Assembly: GCF_001649575.2 (NCBI RefSeq)
Contig: NC_051440.1
Span: 16,179,567 to 16,243,566, forward strand
DNA: 64,000 nt
From: Kryptolebias marmoratus
Lineage: Eukaryota; Chordata; Actinopteri; Cyprinodontiformes; Rivulidae
Reading direction: 5' to 3'
Part shown: positions 36,043 through 49,600 of the stretch, piece by piece
Position numbering within the stretch: the stretch's first letter is position 1
Layout of the letters: every line of letters begins with the position of its first letter
Translations under genes and position numbers: made by a program
The notes under the pieces: model-generated
Database searches by the model: none
The model's input: only the letters and a program-made list of their open reading frames with translations
What the model was told of the DNA's origin: nothing

Positions 36043-37231
36043 CATTCAGTACAGAAATGCATCTTTGCTTATTTTAGTTTGTAAAAAACAACAAAAAAGC
36101 AAACATAAGAGTTAATCTTTCTCTGTGATGTCTCTACCCTGTGTTGCATAATTTTAAATATAACTTCTTTTTAACAATAAAAAAGATTTTTTTTTTATTT
36201 ATTTTTTTATTTTTTTTGGGCAGAGGCATAGTCTAAAAACAAAAGTAACGTCACTATTCACATCAGGTCTTCATAGGAGTAAACGTAAAGAAAAAGGGAA
36301 GGCGCTGTATGCCCGTTTTAGCCTTGTTTTGAATGAATTACCAGCCCGATTCCCTGTGGCCCATGAGTAAGCAGACTGAACAAACAGTACATACACTCTC
36401 TGCTCTCGGTGCAGATACAGTAATACATGTTGCCATTTTTCCTGAGCTCCGTCAGAGCAACACTCCACTGAATCAGAGCACTGAGACGCTATTTGTGCTA
36501 CGACAGTTTCAGCAAAACACACAATGAAGCACAGAAACATGATTGTCTTCGGAAAATTGTTTTAAGTTATTGAGTAGCAACACCTTCGCTTACTACCCCA
36601 AATTGCACATGACATTGTAGCGATGACAGAGCCATTTATCTTCTTTTTTTTTTCCATCACCTCCTCCTTCGCATACTGATTACCTGTTCCCTAGAAAACA
36701 AGGGAACAAATAAGCTGATACTCTTGTTCTTCACATTATGCAGAGTGCTGAAATGATTCCTGGTGAAACACGGTTTCAAATAAAGGTTTACACCGAACAT
36801 TAGTGTCCTGAAATAAAACAATGGAGAATTTTTGTCCTTCACATTTAGTAAAGTGTCCTCTCAGAGCTGTTTTTTTTTTTTTTCTCGAACCGTCTCTTGA
36901 GTTTCACCATCCATGCTCACAGGCACACTTCTTGGACAGGAGACATTTAAAAGTCCAAAGTCATGGATTTAATAACTCTGTGAAATGGAGACAGGTCACC
37001 AGGAGACATGTTGGAGACAAGATGGGAACGAAATGCCTTTCAGAATCGCCATTAAAGCTACTCCATCGTTAAAAACAACAATCAAGCCTACGATAGAGTC
37101 TTAATTTATTTTGCCTTCGGTTCGTAAAGTGTTTTCGGAACTTTTTTGCGCTGCTTGTATTCAGAGTGAGTCGACTTGTGCTCCACCACGCTTGCTGTGC
37201 TGTGAAGGTCAACTCGAGCACAGAGGTCAGC

Positions 37232-37651
37232 TCAGACGATGCTGCGAGAGCCGCTGGAGTTGCGCCTGCGGGTCAGAGGCATGGTGTGGTGAAAGGGCAT
37301 GGGGGAGTCGGGCGGACAGAACTGGTGGGGGTGGTTGTAAGGAGGAGGGGGCGGCGGCAGGGGCGGTTGGGGTCCGTCTCCCTCTCTGACACGAACGGGC
37401 GTCGACATGGCCGACTGGATGAGCTGGTGAGCGGCTGGGCCTTGGCTGAGGAAGGCCTCCATTCGGCCCCGCCCGCTCTGGTCCACGACGATCACCTTGA
37501 CGATCTGCTGGCACTGGATGAGCGTTTCCGGGCGGAGCTCTCCGGCCTGGATGGGGCTGAGGAGGGCGGGCGGCGCGGCCAGGGCCAGAGGCGCCGACTC
37601 AATGCTGGGCTGGGTCAGCTGATACGTCTGCAGCCTGTTGTGAATTGACAC
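37232..37651 (-). CDS. iqsec3: iqsec3 exon v13: C-terminal exon and stop
   Basis: [19 protein letters not shown], then [19 protein letters not shown], a proline-rich stretch ([19 protein letters not shown]) and the end [12 protein letters not shown], then TGA (37232-37234). The tail fits a class I PDZ ligand (S-I-V). Acceptor CCTAAACTAG. Confidence 0.93.
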   Translation of the reverse strand: MSIHNRLQTYQLTQPSIESAPLALAAPPALLSPIQAGELRPETLIQCQQIVKVIVVDQSGRGRMEAFLSQGPAAHQLIQSAMSTPVRVREGDGPQPPLPPPPPPYNHPHQFCPPDSPMPFHHTMPLTRRRNSSGSRSIV

Positions 37652-40600
37652 CTAGTTTAGGAACAGTCAGAGAACGCACGAGGAGTTACCAGCCTGAACG
37701 CAGCCTCCACGCAGCCCTCTGGTGAGTTACGCACATGGGCATGCTGGCATGCAGGTGGTGGCATGCAGTGCAGGTGCATGCAGTATACACACTCTCTCCC
37801 CAGCTTTCCCTCATCTCCCGTTCTCAAACACAATGACAGCCTAACCATATTTCACACAGCCCAGAAGGAGAAAGGGACCGCGGGGTAAGAGGAGATTTTA
37901 GACAGGAAATTTTTTGCAGGAGCGCTTTGAGTTTTTTTGTGTGCGAGTGTGCGATAACGGACAAAGAGTGGCAGAAGGATAGGCCTACAGATAAAAGGAG
38001 TGTCAGGAGAGGACAGAGGTGACACCGAGGGCATGGTGTCTCCCTAACACAAGAAGTTACAACTCTAAGGGGCGAAGAGAGAAGCAGAGAGAAGAGGGAG
38101 AAAATGGGTAAAATAAGTGAAATGAGGGGAGGGGGTTGACTAATTTAAAAAAAAGGGCTGGTTTTCCAGAGACTGAACACCAAACCAAATCACACTCTCC
38201 TAACATATTGTTGACAAAATCACTAGAGATGCACCAGTTGCAGCTTTTGAAGCGGATTCTGATTTCTGAGTTTTGGAAAGTTTCGACCCTCCGACTCCAA
38301 TTTCTTCATAAGATATATAGCTAAATAGATCGCCTTCGTTAGGGGACCCCAAGAAGGTTTGATCTGAACCCAGATCATCTGTTAAATGTCAGTGTTTACT
38401 TGTGCACATATTTTAGGATTTACAGTCATTTCTGTGATTCTCCCGCCTCGGAGAGTAAATAGAAAACTCCTTAACGACTTAAGAGGTGTTAAAGTGCTCA
38501 TGCCTGCAGAGTTTTTATGATTACTGCTAAACATTTAGTTGTTTTTCTAAAAGCAAACATTTTCAGAAACTCTTTATTTTCATTTTAAATGCTAACTTTA
38601 GTTACTTAAAAATTAGAAAACGGTAATCAACTATACTAATTATTATATGTTTGATTTATTTTATATTCAAACTATGGTTTATATTTACTTTGTAACTTTT
38701 CCTTGAGAAAGATTTCTTCAGGGGCACCTCGCTGCAATTTAATTAAAATGAACTGAAATCATTTGTTGATGGAAATGTAATTATGCGCACATTACAAAAT
38801 ATTTACCATTGAACAAAAACATTCTACCGAGATGGCACCAAGTCACAAGGACTTGTCCGTCTCGCACTGAAAATCACTAAAATTCAGCTGTAAATGAGTT
38901 TCAGTATATTGCCTTCATAAACCAGATTACGACTCCTTTAGTGTCTCTGCTCAGAACATAAAAGCGCACTCAACAACAGCAAAAAAACACATTTTGCTAC
39001 AAGCCCTCTGTTTAGAACAAACTCTTGCAGTGCTCAAAATTATATTTGGGGGAGAAATAAGTCTTATTTACTGTAAAATCTGTTTGATTACTAAACCATA
39101 TATTCATTTTATTGTAACAAATGGTGAATTACAGCTTGATATGAGTAACTATTAAACTTGTAAATCTCAGATATCAGGTTGAAACCTCCACAGTGACTAC
39201 ATGACAATGCTAGCAGGAATTACCTGCTTTACTTCCAAGCACTGAGTGCCAGTCAAGCTGCTGGAGCTGAAAATCGTCCCATTCCAACTATCTGCCGAGC
39301 AATAGGCGCATCTCTAAGTATCGAGCTTATCTACCTTTGTAGATGGGATTGAAGGAGCCAACGAGGCTTATGGAGGCTTAAATAGTAAGACTGGCGAGAT
39401 TTAGCTCATGAGACATGGGTGTATTTTATAGCGAGTGGCTGCCGGTCTGGCTCATGAGGCCCAGAATGAATGGGGGCCGTTTGCAGCACCGCTACCTCTT
39501 AGTGGCCTTTGTATCCTTGGCTGCTTAGCTGTGATGTGCTACAGGCAGAGCTTTTCCAAAGCAAGGCAAAAAGCTCTCTCTTTTTAGGATGAGACACCGT
39601 CCCTGTCTAACCACATACACACACACACACACAGACTCACGTACAAAATTACATCAACAGAGCTGGATATGCAGATACTTACCTGAGGGAGACGAGAGTA
39701 GCTTAGGCACTCACCTCTACTGTGTTGTTGTTGCCGGTTTTATCATACGCATCCTGTTGGCCTGTGGGGAGAAACGAGTTCTTTGTTAGTCAGCAGGCAT
39801 AGACATGTACAGAAAACCAGAAACAGGCTCTCATGCAGGGAGGGGTTGGGGACTGACATTTAGTTAATATATGCTGTATTATGCTATACAAGCAAAAGCA
39901 GCACCTGAGGGAGAGCCGTGTCCTGTGTGTGTGTCCATTTGACCGCCGTTGGTGTGTAAAACATGTGGCTGGATGCCTTGCTGCCTCTCCAGCTCCACTA
40001 GAACAGAAAAAGAGAGCTTGCAATCGGCTGTGACGTGCGTTTCGTTGTGTTTGCAGACGGCGTGCCCGTCTTCTTACTCTGAATGTGTATCTGCTCCATC
40101 TCGTTGACCTCAGCGATAGCTTCCCTGAGCTCCTCCGCAAACTTCCTGAGCTCCTCTCCGCTCGGAGAGCAGAAACTCACCAGCTGCTTCTTCTCTGAGG
40201 TAAATGGGCTCATCATGGTGACGCCATGAGCATAATCTGAACAGAAAACCAGAGACAAAAGGAAAATGCATTTACTATGTTGTTGTTGTTGTTTTTTCAA
40301 TGTCTTTGTGGATAAAGGTACCAAAATTTAAAGATTTGAAGATATTATTGTGTTTTATCCCTCACTGTGCACACATCCCTGTCTTTCCTTTTAATGATTG
40401 TTTTACTGTTTTAAAGTAATGTGGTCCTCCTTGTGGCCACCAAATAAAAAAAAAAAACACTTATAATAGCATCTACTAAGTAGAACTAGTGGTCCTTGGT
40501 ACGCCCAGTTACTAGTGCTAGTGTCAGCAGCTGAGTATAAGCCTTTTTGTAGACTTTACTCTTTGTTGTTGTTGTTTTATTAGTGGTAACTGTCATAAAG

Positions 40601-43600
40601 TGGTGGAAGGAAGACCCAAATGCAGGCAAACAGGCAGAATTTAATTAAACTTTTACTTTGTAAAAACAGTGCAGAGACACAGCAAAATAAAAGTTTAAAA
40701 GCCATTAGGAACAGTAAAAAACAAAGGTTATGAATCACAAACTCACTGGTGAAACAACTACAAAGGTCTATCAGAAAAAAAGCCCCTTTTCTGAAAGCAG
40801 TTCTGCAATGTGATCACAAAGACGAGCCCCTCTTTAAGCTGCCTCTGCTGGCGTAAATCAGCATCTGAGCCGGCCACATCCTGTGGTGACCCAAGCTTTT
40901 ATTAATGAAGCCAACATTGGGGAACCATAGGAAGCGTGTGGTATAACATAAAATGTTGTTTCAGGCATTCCCCGTTCTAAATCCTGTTAGTTGCCTTCAC
41001 TACATCCCACCCTTGGACTGTGATTCAGCTTATGGTTACACATTTACACCACAGACTCTGTTGCTACCTCACTTGGCTCACTTGGTGGCTCAGGGGCATA
41101 ACAGCGGTGGGTTGACTTCAACTCCCCCACCACACCTTGGTCCTTTTTAAAGTCACGGCAAGAAGGCGTCTCGTGTCTAGCTAGAAGTCTTCTGTTAAAG
41201 AGGCTACATGAAAACCAGGTAGGTTTATACTGAAGGGAGTGAACGGCTGACAAACCAGGACCAGGTGTGACGGGGAAGCAGGAAGTCCACCTGAACCAAT
41301 TAGGGAACAGACTCAGGAAATGCATTAGTACCAAAACAAGAGCAACAACAGAAAGCAAGGGTAATTTAACATAACCAGACAGAAAACATGACCAGAAAAA
41401 CCCCAATAAACTTTACTATTGAGCTATATAAATAATAGATTTATTTGTGCTATATAAGTAAGATATTCATGAGTTTGTAAAGACTTTATAAAGCATTATT
41501 AGACATTTATACAACAGTTGTAAAACACTTTTCATACACTGAAGCAGGCTCAGTGTCTGACAAGATCAAATGCTGTACTTTTTTCTTTTTTTTTTTTTTT
41601 TTAACTATAAAACTGTATTTAATGAAACACCTTAATATCTACAAATGCTCATAGTGCTTACGTGCAGGTAACTTCCTAAAAAAGTTGGATATTTACAATC
41701 TAAATTATGAATCTACAGATAAATACTGGCTCACTATTTGGCAAGAAATAAAGCAGTATTATTGTTTTTACAGATGGTGGTTTATTAATGGTTTTATTAA
41801 GAGTTTACAGCCTAATTAATAACTGCAATATTACCTATTGCTTCATAATTTATAAGGAGAAACTTACTATAAAGTGGTATGAAAACTAAAAAACAACATC
41901 AAAGTCCATAGACTAACAGTAACTCAAAGCACGAAGCCATCTGACCGGCAGAAAACTGGTTTTATCAACGATTACAAGGTTTTTTGACACCCCGGACAAA
42001 GGTTAGAACCCTAAAGACTGGTTCACAGCAGAAACCAGATTCCAGTCAGGTCTTGTGGAAATCAAAACCCCGATGGCTTTTCAATGAATAACAGCTGTGT
42101 ATTAAGCCCATAAAAACAGCCTACCTGACCTGCGTGTGGAGCTGCTCCTGCTGCCGAAAGGCATCGATTCACCGCAGGTTGATTGATGTTGGGCTTCCCA
42201 AACAGAGCTAGTATTCTGCTGGTCCAAATGCAGCCAATTTGTCAAAACTCCAGATCTTGTTTGTGGATTTCTGACCCTGTTCTGTCAGCCTTTATCCATT
42301 CATCAGACGTCTTTGGACTTTTACTACCTCTTCAGTAACTCCCTGACATTATGAGCTTTTCCAGCCTTTTCACATTCCTGTTTTCAGTTTCCCCACTTCC
42401 TTCAACCTTTAGACAGGATGTTACAGCTGCTCAGTCATAAGCCCTATAAATATTACATTCGTGTTTTGCCTGTTTTTATTCACTGACAGAAAAGCTGGAT
42501 TTTCCCCCATCTCCTTTCATAATGTCTCTGAACGGCTTCTGCCCACCCGGTAAATTGGATCAAAAACTCTTTCAGTTTTCTGATGATTAAAGGATAAACT
42601 ATTGCAGATCCATTGAGATATCAAATAAAAAAGGGACATGCGATTTGGATCCCCTTATTGTTATTTTTTTAAAGAGACTACAAGTGGTGTTTTCCACTGA
42701 TTCAGACATTGGGGAATGAATTTTAAATTGTTAGGTCTTTTTTTTCCCCTCAATGTTACATAAGTTGGATACAGAGAGCTGCAGGGTGAGTAAATGCACT
42801 AATCTTTGTCTTAGAAATACAATTAAATTTGTCAACAGCAGCACATTTAATAAAAAAACATCTACTCTAATTTGTGCGTTCTGTTAGTTTTTCCTGGCGA
42901 CCCCTCGCCGTCTGAGTGCCGAGACGGAGTTGACGGAGAGCAGTAATGTGGATGTCTCTGCCAGCTCAGCGCTTTTTGAGCACAACACTTTGAATATGAT
43001 GGGAATAAATCGCTGCAAAGTAAAGTAGCGTCTTACACTCGTTGCTGAAGAGGTGAAACTGCATTCCCAGGAGGCCCATAGCTTTACAGAAAGTATACGA
43101 GGCCGAGCTTTTCTTCTTGGGACACAGCTTCAGGATCTGGAAGCACAAACAAGGCAGACTTCACTTCAAGCCACGTACTGGATCATCTCATCGTGTAAAC
43201 GCTGATTCAACGATCCCACTGTTGTTTTTTGCTATCTAAGACTTCATGTACTTTGTGCTATATTAGCATTTCAACCTCGGTGCTATGACGTTTTTGTAAC
43301 TTTTATACTTTTCAAAGTATTTAACTTTATTTACAAATATTTTCCAATAGAAATACATTGAGGTCTCTTAAGTACCTTAAAAATTATTGGTATACTTGCA
43401 CTGTTTTTGTCTTCCTTTGTTAATTTTAGCTACCATTCTGCTATTTATAGCTTTTGGCTACTTTTAGCTTCTAGCCATCCTTTTGCTGGTTTAGCTTTTG
43501 TCATAATTAGCTTCTAGTCATCCATTTGTTACATTTAGCTTCTAGCTAGCCCTTTATGTTTTTGGGTAGCCGTTTGCTTCTTTTTTCTAGTGGTCTGCTT

Positions 43601-46600
43601 TTTTTAACACCTCAGTTTTAGCTTCTTTATTAAAGACAGTCAACATTCAGCATTAACACTCCAGTGTTTTGTAGTTGTATTTATTAATGCAGATGGGATC
43701 AAATATGATACAATATACTTCATCGTCCTTCACTGTGCAGTTATGGACGCCAGTGATTTAACTTAAAGGCTAATTCTTACCAACAGCAGGTCATTGAAGA
43801 GAAAGACCTCTCTTTGGAGCTGGGAAAGCTTCTGTTTATGAGGTTTGTTTGCATCAGGCACCTCAAACAGACGGCAGCAGCACACCAGACGTCTGTGGGG
43901 TACAGCAAGGATCTGTAGAAACCAGGTCAAAGAGAGCTGAAGATGACAGCTCGTACAGCGCAGAGGACAAACTGCAGCAAGATGATATATCACACCAGAG
44001 AAAGGAGACTCGATAAAAAAAACAAGTCTCATGCAGAAACCTAGCTGTGACCCACCGTCTTCAGGCCCAGGATAGACTGCTCCACCCGGCTCACGTAGGT
44101 CACATGGTCTTCGTTTGAGCACAGCTCTCTCTGCTGGATCCGTTCGTAGATTCCTGCAACCATCTCTCTGGGGATGTCTGCTCCGTCGTCCACACCTAGG
44201 GGGAGGTCATCGTGGAAAAATGGACCTTCATACAGTGAAAGAGTAACCATCTACTATGAGTTCGTCCTTAATCAAAACTCAAATATGTTCCATTTTTTTA
44301 TGAAGCAAAATTGAATGTCTGTCCCTGAAACACTCCACAAGGCAAAAAGCTCATTTCTGCTAAATGTCAGCACAAAGATGTCATCACCAAAGAGGAGAAG
44401 TTGACAAATGATCTGAGAGGAGGTAACGAGTGGGCATTGTAAAGGGCACAACGTAGTTTAAAGATTAAAAAGAAACATCTTGCATTGTGCTGTTGGATTT
44501 ATTTTGGACTTAGATATTTAGGCGCTTAATTAAATAGAAATGACTTGAAAATATTTAGCAGGTTTTTTAACTCGTGTTCATGTCCCAAACTGAGGGTTGT
44601 GTTGAGTTTAGATTTTGTTCTTTGGTTCATTAATTGCTGCCACGTTCCTTTATCAGCTCCTACTTTATTTATAGGTCAATCTTGGTTTCATTAAGATCGT
44701 TGCTCGTATTTAACTCCTTGTCCTGAGTGCATTTAGTTTCACTGCTGCCCTTGACACACCCAGATGCTGTTTGCTAATTGCCGCTCACTCGTTCTTCATT
44801 CGCCTTTGGTACCCTCAGTAAATATTCTGCCCGGGTTCCCTGGCTCGCCGCCTGATCGTTGTCATTGTCTCTTCTTCTTCTTTGGTTCTTGTCTGTCGCG
44901 TTTCAGATTACCATCTGTTGGAGGATTTATTTGATTTTCCTGCTTTAGCTGCGCCGCTGGTTTCTGTGCTCCGGTCTGAAACGGCAGTAAAGTTTTACGT
45001 TTGCTCCTCGTGCTCCGCGTCCGAAGCCTCCACCTTCACCTCGCTCTGTCTGACAGTCCACTCATGTTTTCCCCTTTAAAGTTCTGTGTGTGAATCACTT
45101 TAATGTGCTGATTCACTGGGAAGATTAGCACCAGATGCAATAAAGATCTAAACTTTAAGATTATTATCTTCTAAAGGGATTACAGACTAATTAGTTTTAT
45201 TTTTGCTGTAGATGAGGTTTGCAAACGGGTTGTTATCCCAGAGTATGTGCAGCCATCCACAATTTTACTCTATAATATTTATGGAGACTTATAGGTTATT
45301 ATAAAAAAATGAAAATAATTAATTAAATATAGGCTACTTTTTTGTAGTAGATTGTTCCGGGTATTAAACAAAAGGTCAACTCTTTTTTTTTTTTTTTTTT
45401 TAGGTTGGTGAATGTACTATGTGCTGAACCACTAGATGATGGCAGCATTAATTAAAGGCCTAGCAGTCCTTGAAAAAATTATCCGTCACTTTTTCTGCCA
45501 GAGTTTGTAAACAAGATCATCTTGACAAGAAGGGACAGAGCTGTAGCCATTTTGGTCAAGTCTCCTAAATGAGGGTGTGAGATATTGCTCAAGGTGTTTT
45601 AGCTCTCGGAGTACTTGCTGGGGATGACTCTCAGCTACTTCCACTAATGTTATCTCAATATCTGTAAATGAACCGAGTTTTAGCCATTTTTGTGTTAATT
45701 AGCTGTGGCAGCAGTCTTGATTGGGATTGACTCCAAAAGTCAGTTGTGGATGTATGTTCATTGATTCCTTTCTGGGAGTTTCATCAAGATTCATCCTGTG
45801 GTCCATGAGATATTTTGCTAACACTACAGACAAACAAACACAGGCAAAAATGTCTCCTCCTTTTGGTGGGAGACAAGACGCTTATGGAGGAAGCCAGTTT
45901 TCACCTCATTAAATCTTAAACCTGAGCGGGCATAAATGAATGGGGCCGACGCCGTGATCTCTGAAGCAAAGCTCCGAGTCGAGGATATCAAGAATCTCAT
46001 GCTGATGTTTTTCTGATGATGGTAAGACGAGGCAGGCAACTGCAGCCTCTTTGAGTAATTTACTGCAGTTCAAGAGGCTGTCACTCATAAGACTGATCGT
46101 GAGGCGGATATGAGGCAGCTTGTTGTAAAACCTCGGCTCACCCTGGCCTCTGCTTTCATTTTCATCTTCCTCATCATTCTTTCTGGCATTTCGATCCGAC
46201 GAACCTCCTCGATATTTGCAGTTTGAGAAGTGTGTGTGTGTGTGTCGGTGCATGGGGTTTATCCAATCTACAAACTCTTTGCTCTCGAAACCACTTGTCA
46301 TGAATGTAGAAACATATCAGCTGTTCATCACGCCACGTCTGACTGCTGAGGAAGCTGCACGGCGTCGATCCTATAAAGCACAGTATCGCTCTCAGCTGGG
46401 GAGCAGCCAAGCACGCTAACCTCTTAGATTGCGTATGAAGTCATCCAGGCCCATTTTGCGCTGTGGTTTGATGTTGGGCGAGTACATGTCCGTGTTGAGG
46501 AGGACCACGGCGAAGGCCAGGATGAAGATGGTGTCTGGGTTGTGGAACTGCTGCACCACGTCAGGATTACACATACAGTACCGCTGACTGCAGGCGACAA

Positions 46601-49600
46601 GAAGCAAAAAGAGAGCATTGCATTTTAAACAAACATATTTCTGTTATTTGTTTGACTGGCAGTATTGATTTGCTGCATTTTACAAAATAAAACACAAAAT
46701 TGCAAAATCTCAAAGGTTAATATTAAATATCTTAGAACAAATCAGGTCTTTTGTGTAACAAAATACAATATAATGAATAGCTGCTTTAATAGCAGTTGTG
46801 TGTATTTAATGTAGCTAGATCAAATAAAATTCCCTCCTCTTCACCACAGTAATGAAGCAGATGAAGCATGCTGTCAGTCAGGGTTTGATAAAACTCCTGC
46901 TTAGCAACTAGAACAGGGGGTAAAATATACATCAGTATACGTCAGTATATTTTACTGACGTATAGTATTTGCAAAAATATAAATACATGCATTTACCATG
47001 CCACATTGCACGCCAAAGCTTTAATCAAAGATCTCATGTGATCTGTTTCTGCTCAGAGTATGTGTTGGGGAGTACTGTCAACACTTTTAAATCTGACACA
47101 ATTACAGGTATTTTTTGCACAACGCATTGTTTGACCTTGGCATTAACTGAGTCAACCCTGTTAGCAAAACATCTTATGAACCACTGGAAACTCTCAGAAA
47201 GTAATTATTGGCTGTCCATCTACAACGGATTCACTTTTGGGTTCAGCTGAATACAAGATGGCTGCCACAGTTAATCAGCCTTAGCCTACACAGAAATGGC
47301 TACATCTCAGTGACTTTTACAAACTCGCTAAAACTTGACGTGGTGGTAGCTGTCAGCCATTCACAACACACTCTGAGCCCAAACAGGTCACGCAATATTC
47401 TGCATGAGATTTTCAAGGTTTTACCAAATAATTTCTCAACGTGATCTCAGTTTGAAACTCGGTTTGTGGTTTCCTACAAAAAATGATAGGCCTTTAATTA
47501 TCATCAGCGCAGCTAAACTGACTTTGAGGCATGTTTCTACCCTGGGTCTCCATGTTTGTAACAGAACTGATTGTAGCTTCTGCTCAGATGTGACTGTACC
47601 ATGACTGAGACTGACAGAACGGAGGACGCATTTGACAGAACAAAAAGAGTTCTGCCCCAGGAAAGGTAATGCCACTTTAGAGCCAGCGAGGCCACGCTTG
47701 GCCTTTGTTTGGCCCACTGCTGCCCACAGGCTTCACAGACTCCCAATTCCACCTCTCTCACCCCCCCACAGCCCCCTCTCTGCGCTGTCACAATAACTTA
47801 CACAGCGGGCCGTTTCAGAAGTGGGAGGCTTTTATCTTTGCAGCAAGACAGGATGCAGACAAGGAGAAAGATGCTCTGCTCCAGAGAACTGTGTACTTGT
47901 CAAAGCGTGTGCAAACCAAGGGGCTACATCTGAGACGGCTCTAACCACAAAACAATTTCCCACATCCTATATGAGATTTAGGGCTGAGGAACTTATAGGA
48001 TATCAATCAACCAGGTCTAGCTGGGGGCCACCTTTATCTGAGGGAGCTCCAAACGGCCCTGCGCTAATAACAAGCACACACACACACAGGCACACACACA
48101 CAGACACTAACAACACTCCTGATTTACCAAGTTGATGTAATTCTGCAGCAATTCTCCAGGAGCGTGCATAATGTAAAGAGGACACGTGCACCAGCATGCA
48201 GGAGCATATGTGTGAGAGTAAATGAAGTGGTGAGTCCGTGTACGTGCGGGGATTTATGTTTCATTCACACATTTTCCAGCCCAGATCTGCCTCTTATGTA
48301 AGCAGTTTATTTAAACTCCAGCTCCTGATCTCCTAGCCTTATATGTAAAAGTTGAATGCCAGCTGGCACAAAATAGCACTCTGTGTAAAAGGAACGACTC
48401 CCAACAAGAGTACAACACGCTGCAAACAGATGACATAACAACGATTACGTAACAGATGAGGAATCGGATGTCTGGTTTTCGCGATAAAACACTTAGCTTT
48501 CCTCCCCTTTTTTGTTTTTTGACCTGCACTCAGATCCAGCTGCAGCTTGGAGTGTGGCTTCAGATCACTGATGATTTTATAATTTGCACCCAGAGACCCC
48601 GAGCGAATGATTGAGCGTGATGTGATTAATTAACGACCGCAGTGGGTGTCCTGATTGTCCGTCAGCTCTAAATCAAAGATCATTTCTTTCTCTTCTTGAA
48701 CGATGAACACGCTTTTCCTAATAGGCTGTTGACGGTGTTTTCTTTACATGATAAATACGAATGATGGCAAAATTTAGACCAACGGTGGATTGATTTCTCT
48801 AACGAGTTTTAGCTAAAACCTACACTTTTGTGGCAAAAAAACTGCAATGTTACTTCAAGGTCCCCATAAAACAGCATGCTGGATGCCAGTTGCCTTTAAG
48901 TACATATTTTTTTAATTTTTTCTGTTTAAATATAAATTAGAACAATCTCCTCTCTGAAATCTCCCTTTGCTGTGATTCATCCAGAGGCTGAAATGGCTCT
49001 TCCTGGCACTGTTAACATTTTATATTAGGAACACTACTATATATATACTGTATACATAAAAACAGCACACTCCCCAGAGTCATCCGCAGTTTTCAATAGT
49101 TTCTCTAAAGAAAAGAAACTAAAATACCATGGAGAATAAATAAAAGATTACTTTAGTTCTGGTTATTCTAAAGATGTATGCAAAAGATATTGTGTAAAAA
49201 TGTAAAAAAATAAATAAATAAATAGTTGACTCCAACAGTTAATGATAAAGTTTTAGGGAAACATTTTTGCAATGAGTAGCACAATCTTACAATCTCAAAT
49301 TGACTAAATTATAGCCATTTTTGTGTTTTTTAAGGTCAGGCATGGCATAATACAGTTTATCAGCTGCGGACGTACATTTAATGATTAATTCATTGAAATC
49401 TGTTCTGTGTTTCATGAAATATTTTGCTAACAAACAGAGTTGCCTTCAAATATTCAATGACAAAACTTTAACTGAACATATTGCATCAGTTAGTGCTTGC
49501 AGTGTGTGTTGGGGATGACTCTCAGCTACTAACACATCAAACTTAAGCTCAGTGTTTGTACAAACTAAATGGGTTTGGCCATTTGTTTTAGGGTCGGCTG

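Larger units (their letters stand above)
34415..37231 (-). other. iqsec3: Probable long 3' UTR of iqsec3
   Basis: There is no coding sequence on either strand. Minus-strand AATAAA signals occur at 37105-37110, 34919-34924 and 34429-34434, so the UTR length is ambiguous (about 0.13 to 2.8 kb). The stretch carries TG and AT microsatellites and a palindromic element at 35451-36042. Confidence 0.45.

Noticed and set aside
37166..37648. 160-codon plus-strand open frame opposite the last iqsec3 exon
   Set aside because: It is the antisense of a GC-rich, proline-rich coding exon. The minus strand has the conserved protein, so the plus frame is a shadow.
45721..45912. 63-codon plus frame with [11 protein letters not shown]
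   Set aside because: Same repeat family as above, in the iqsec3 intron.
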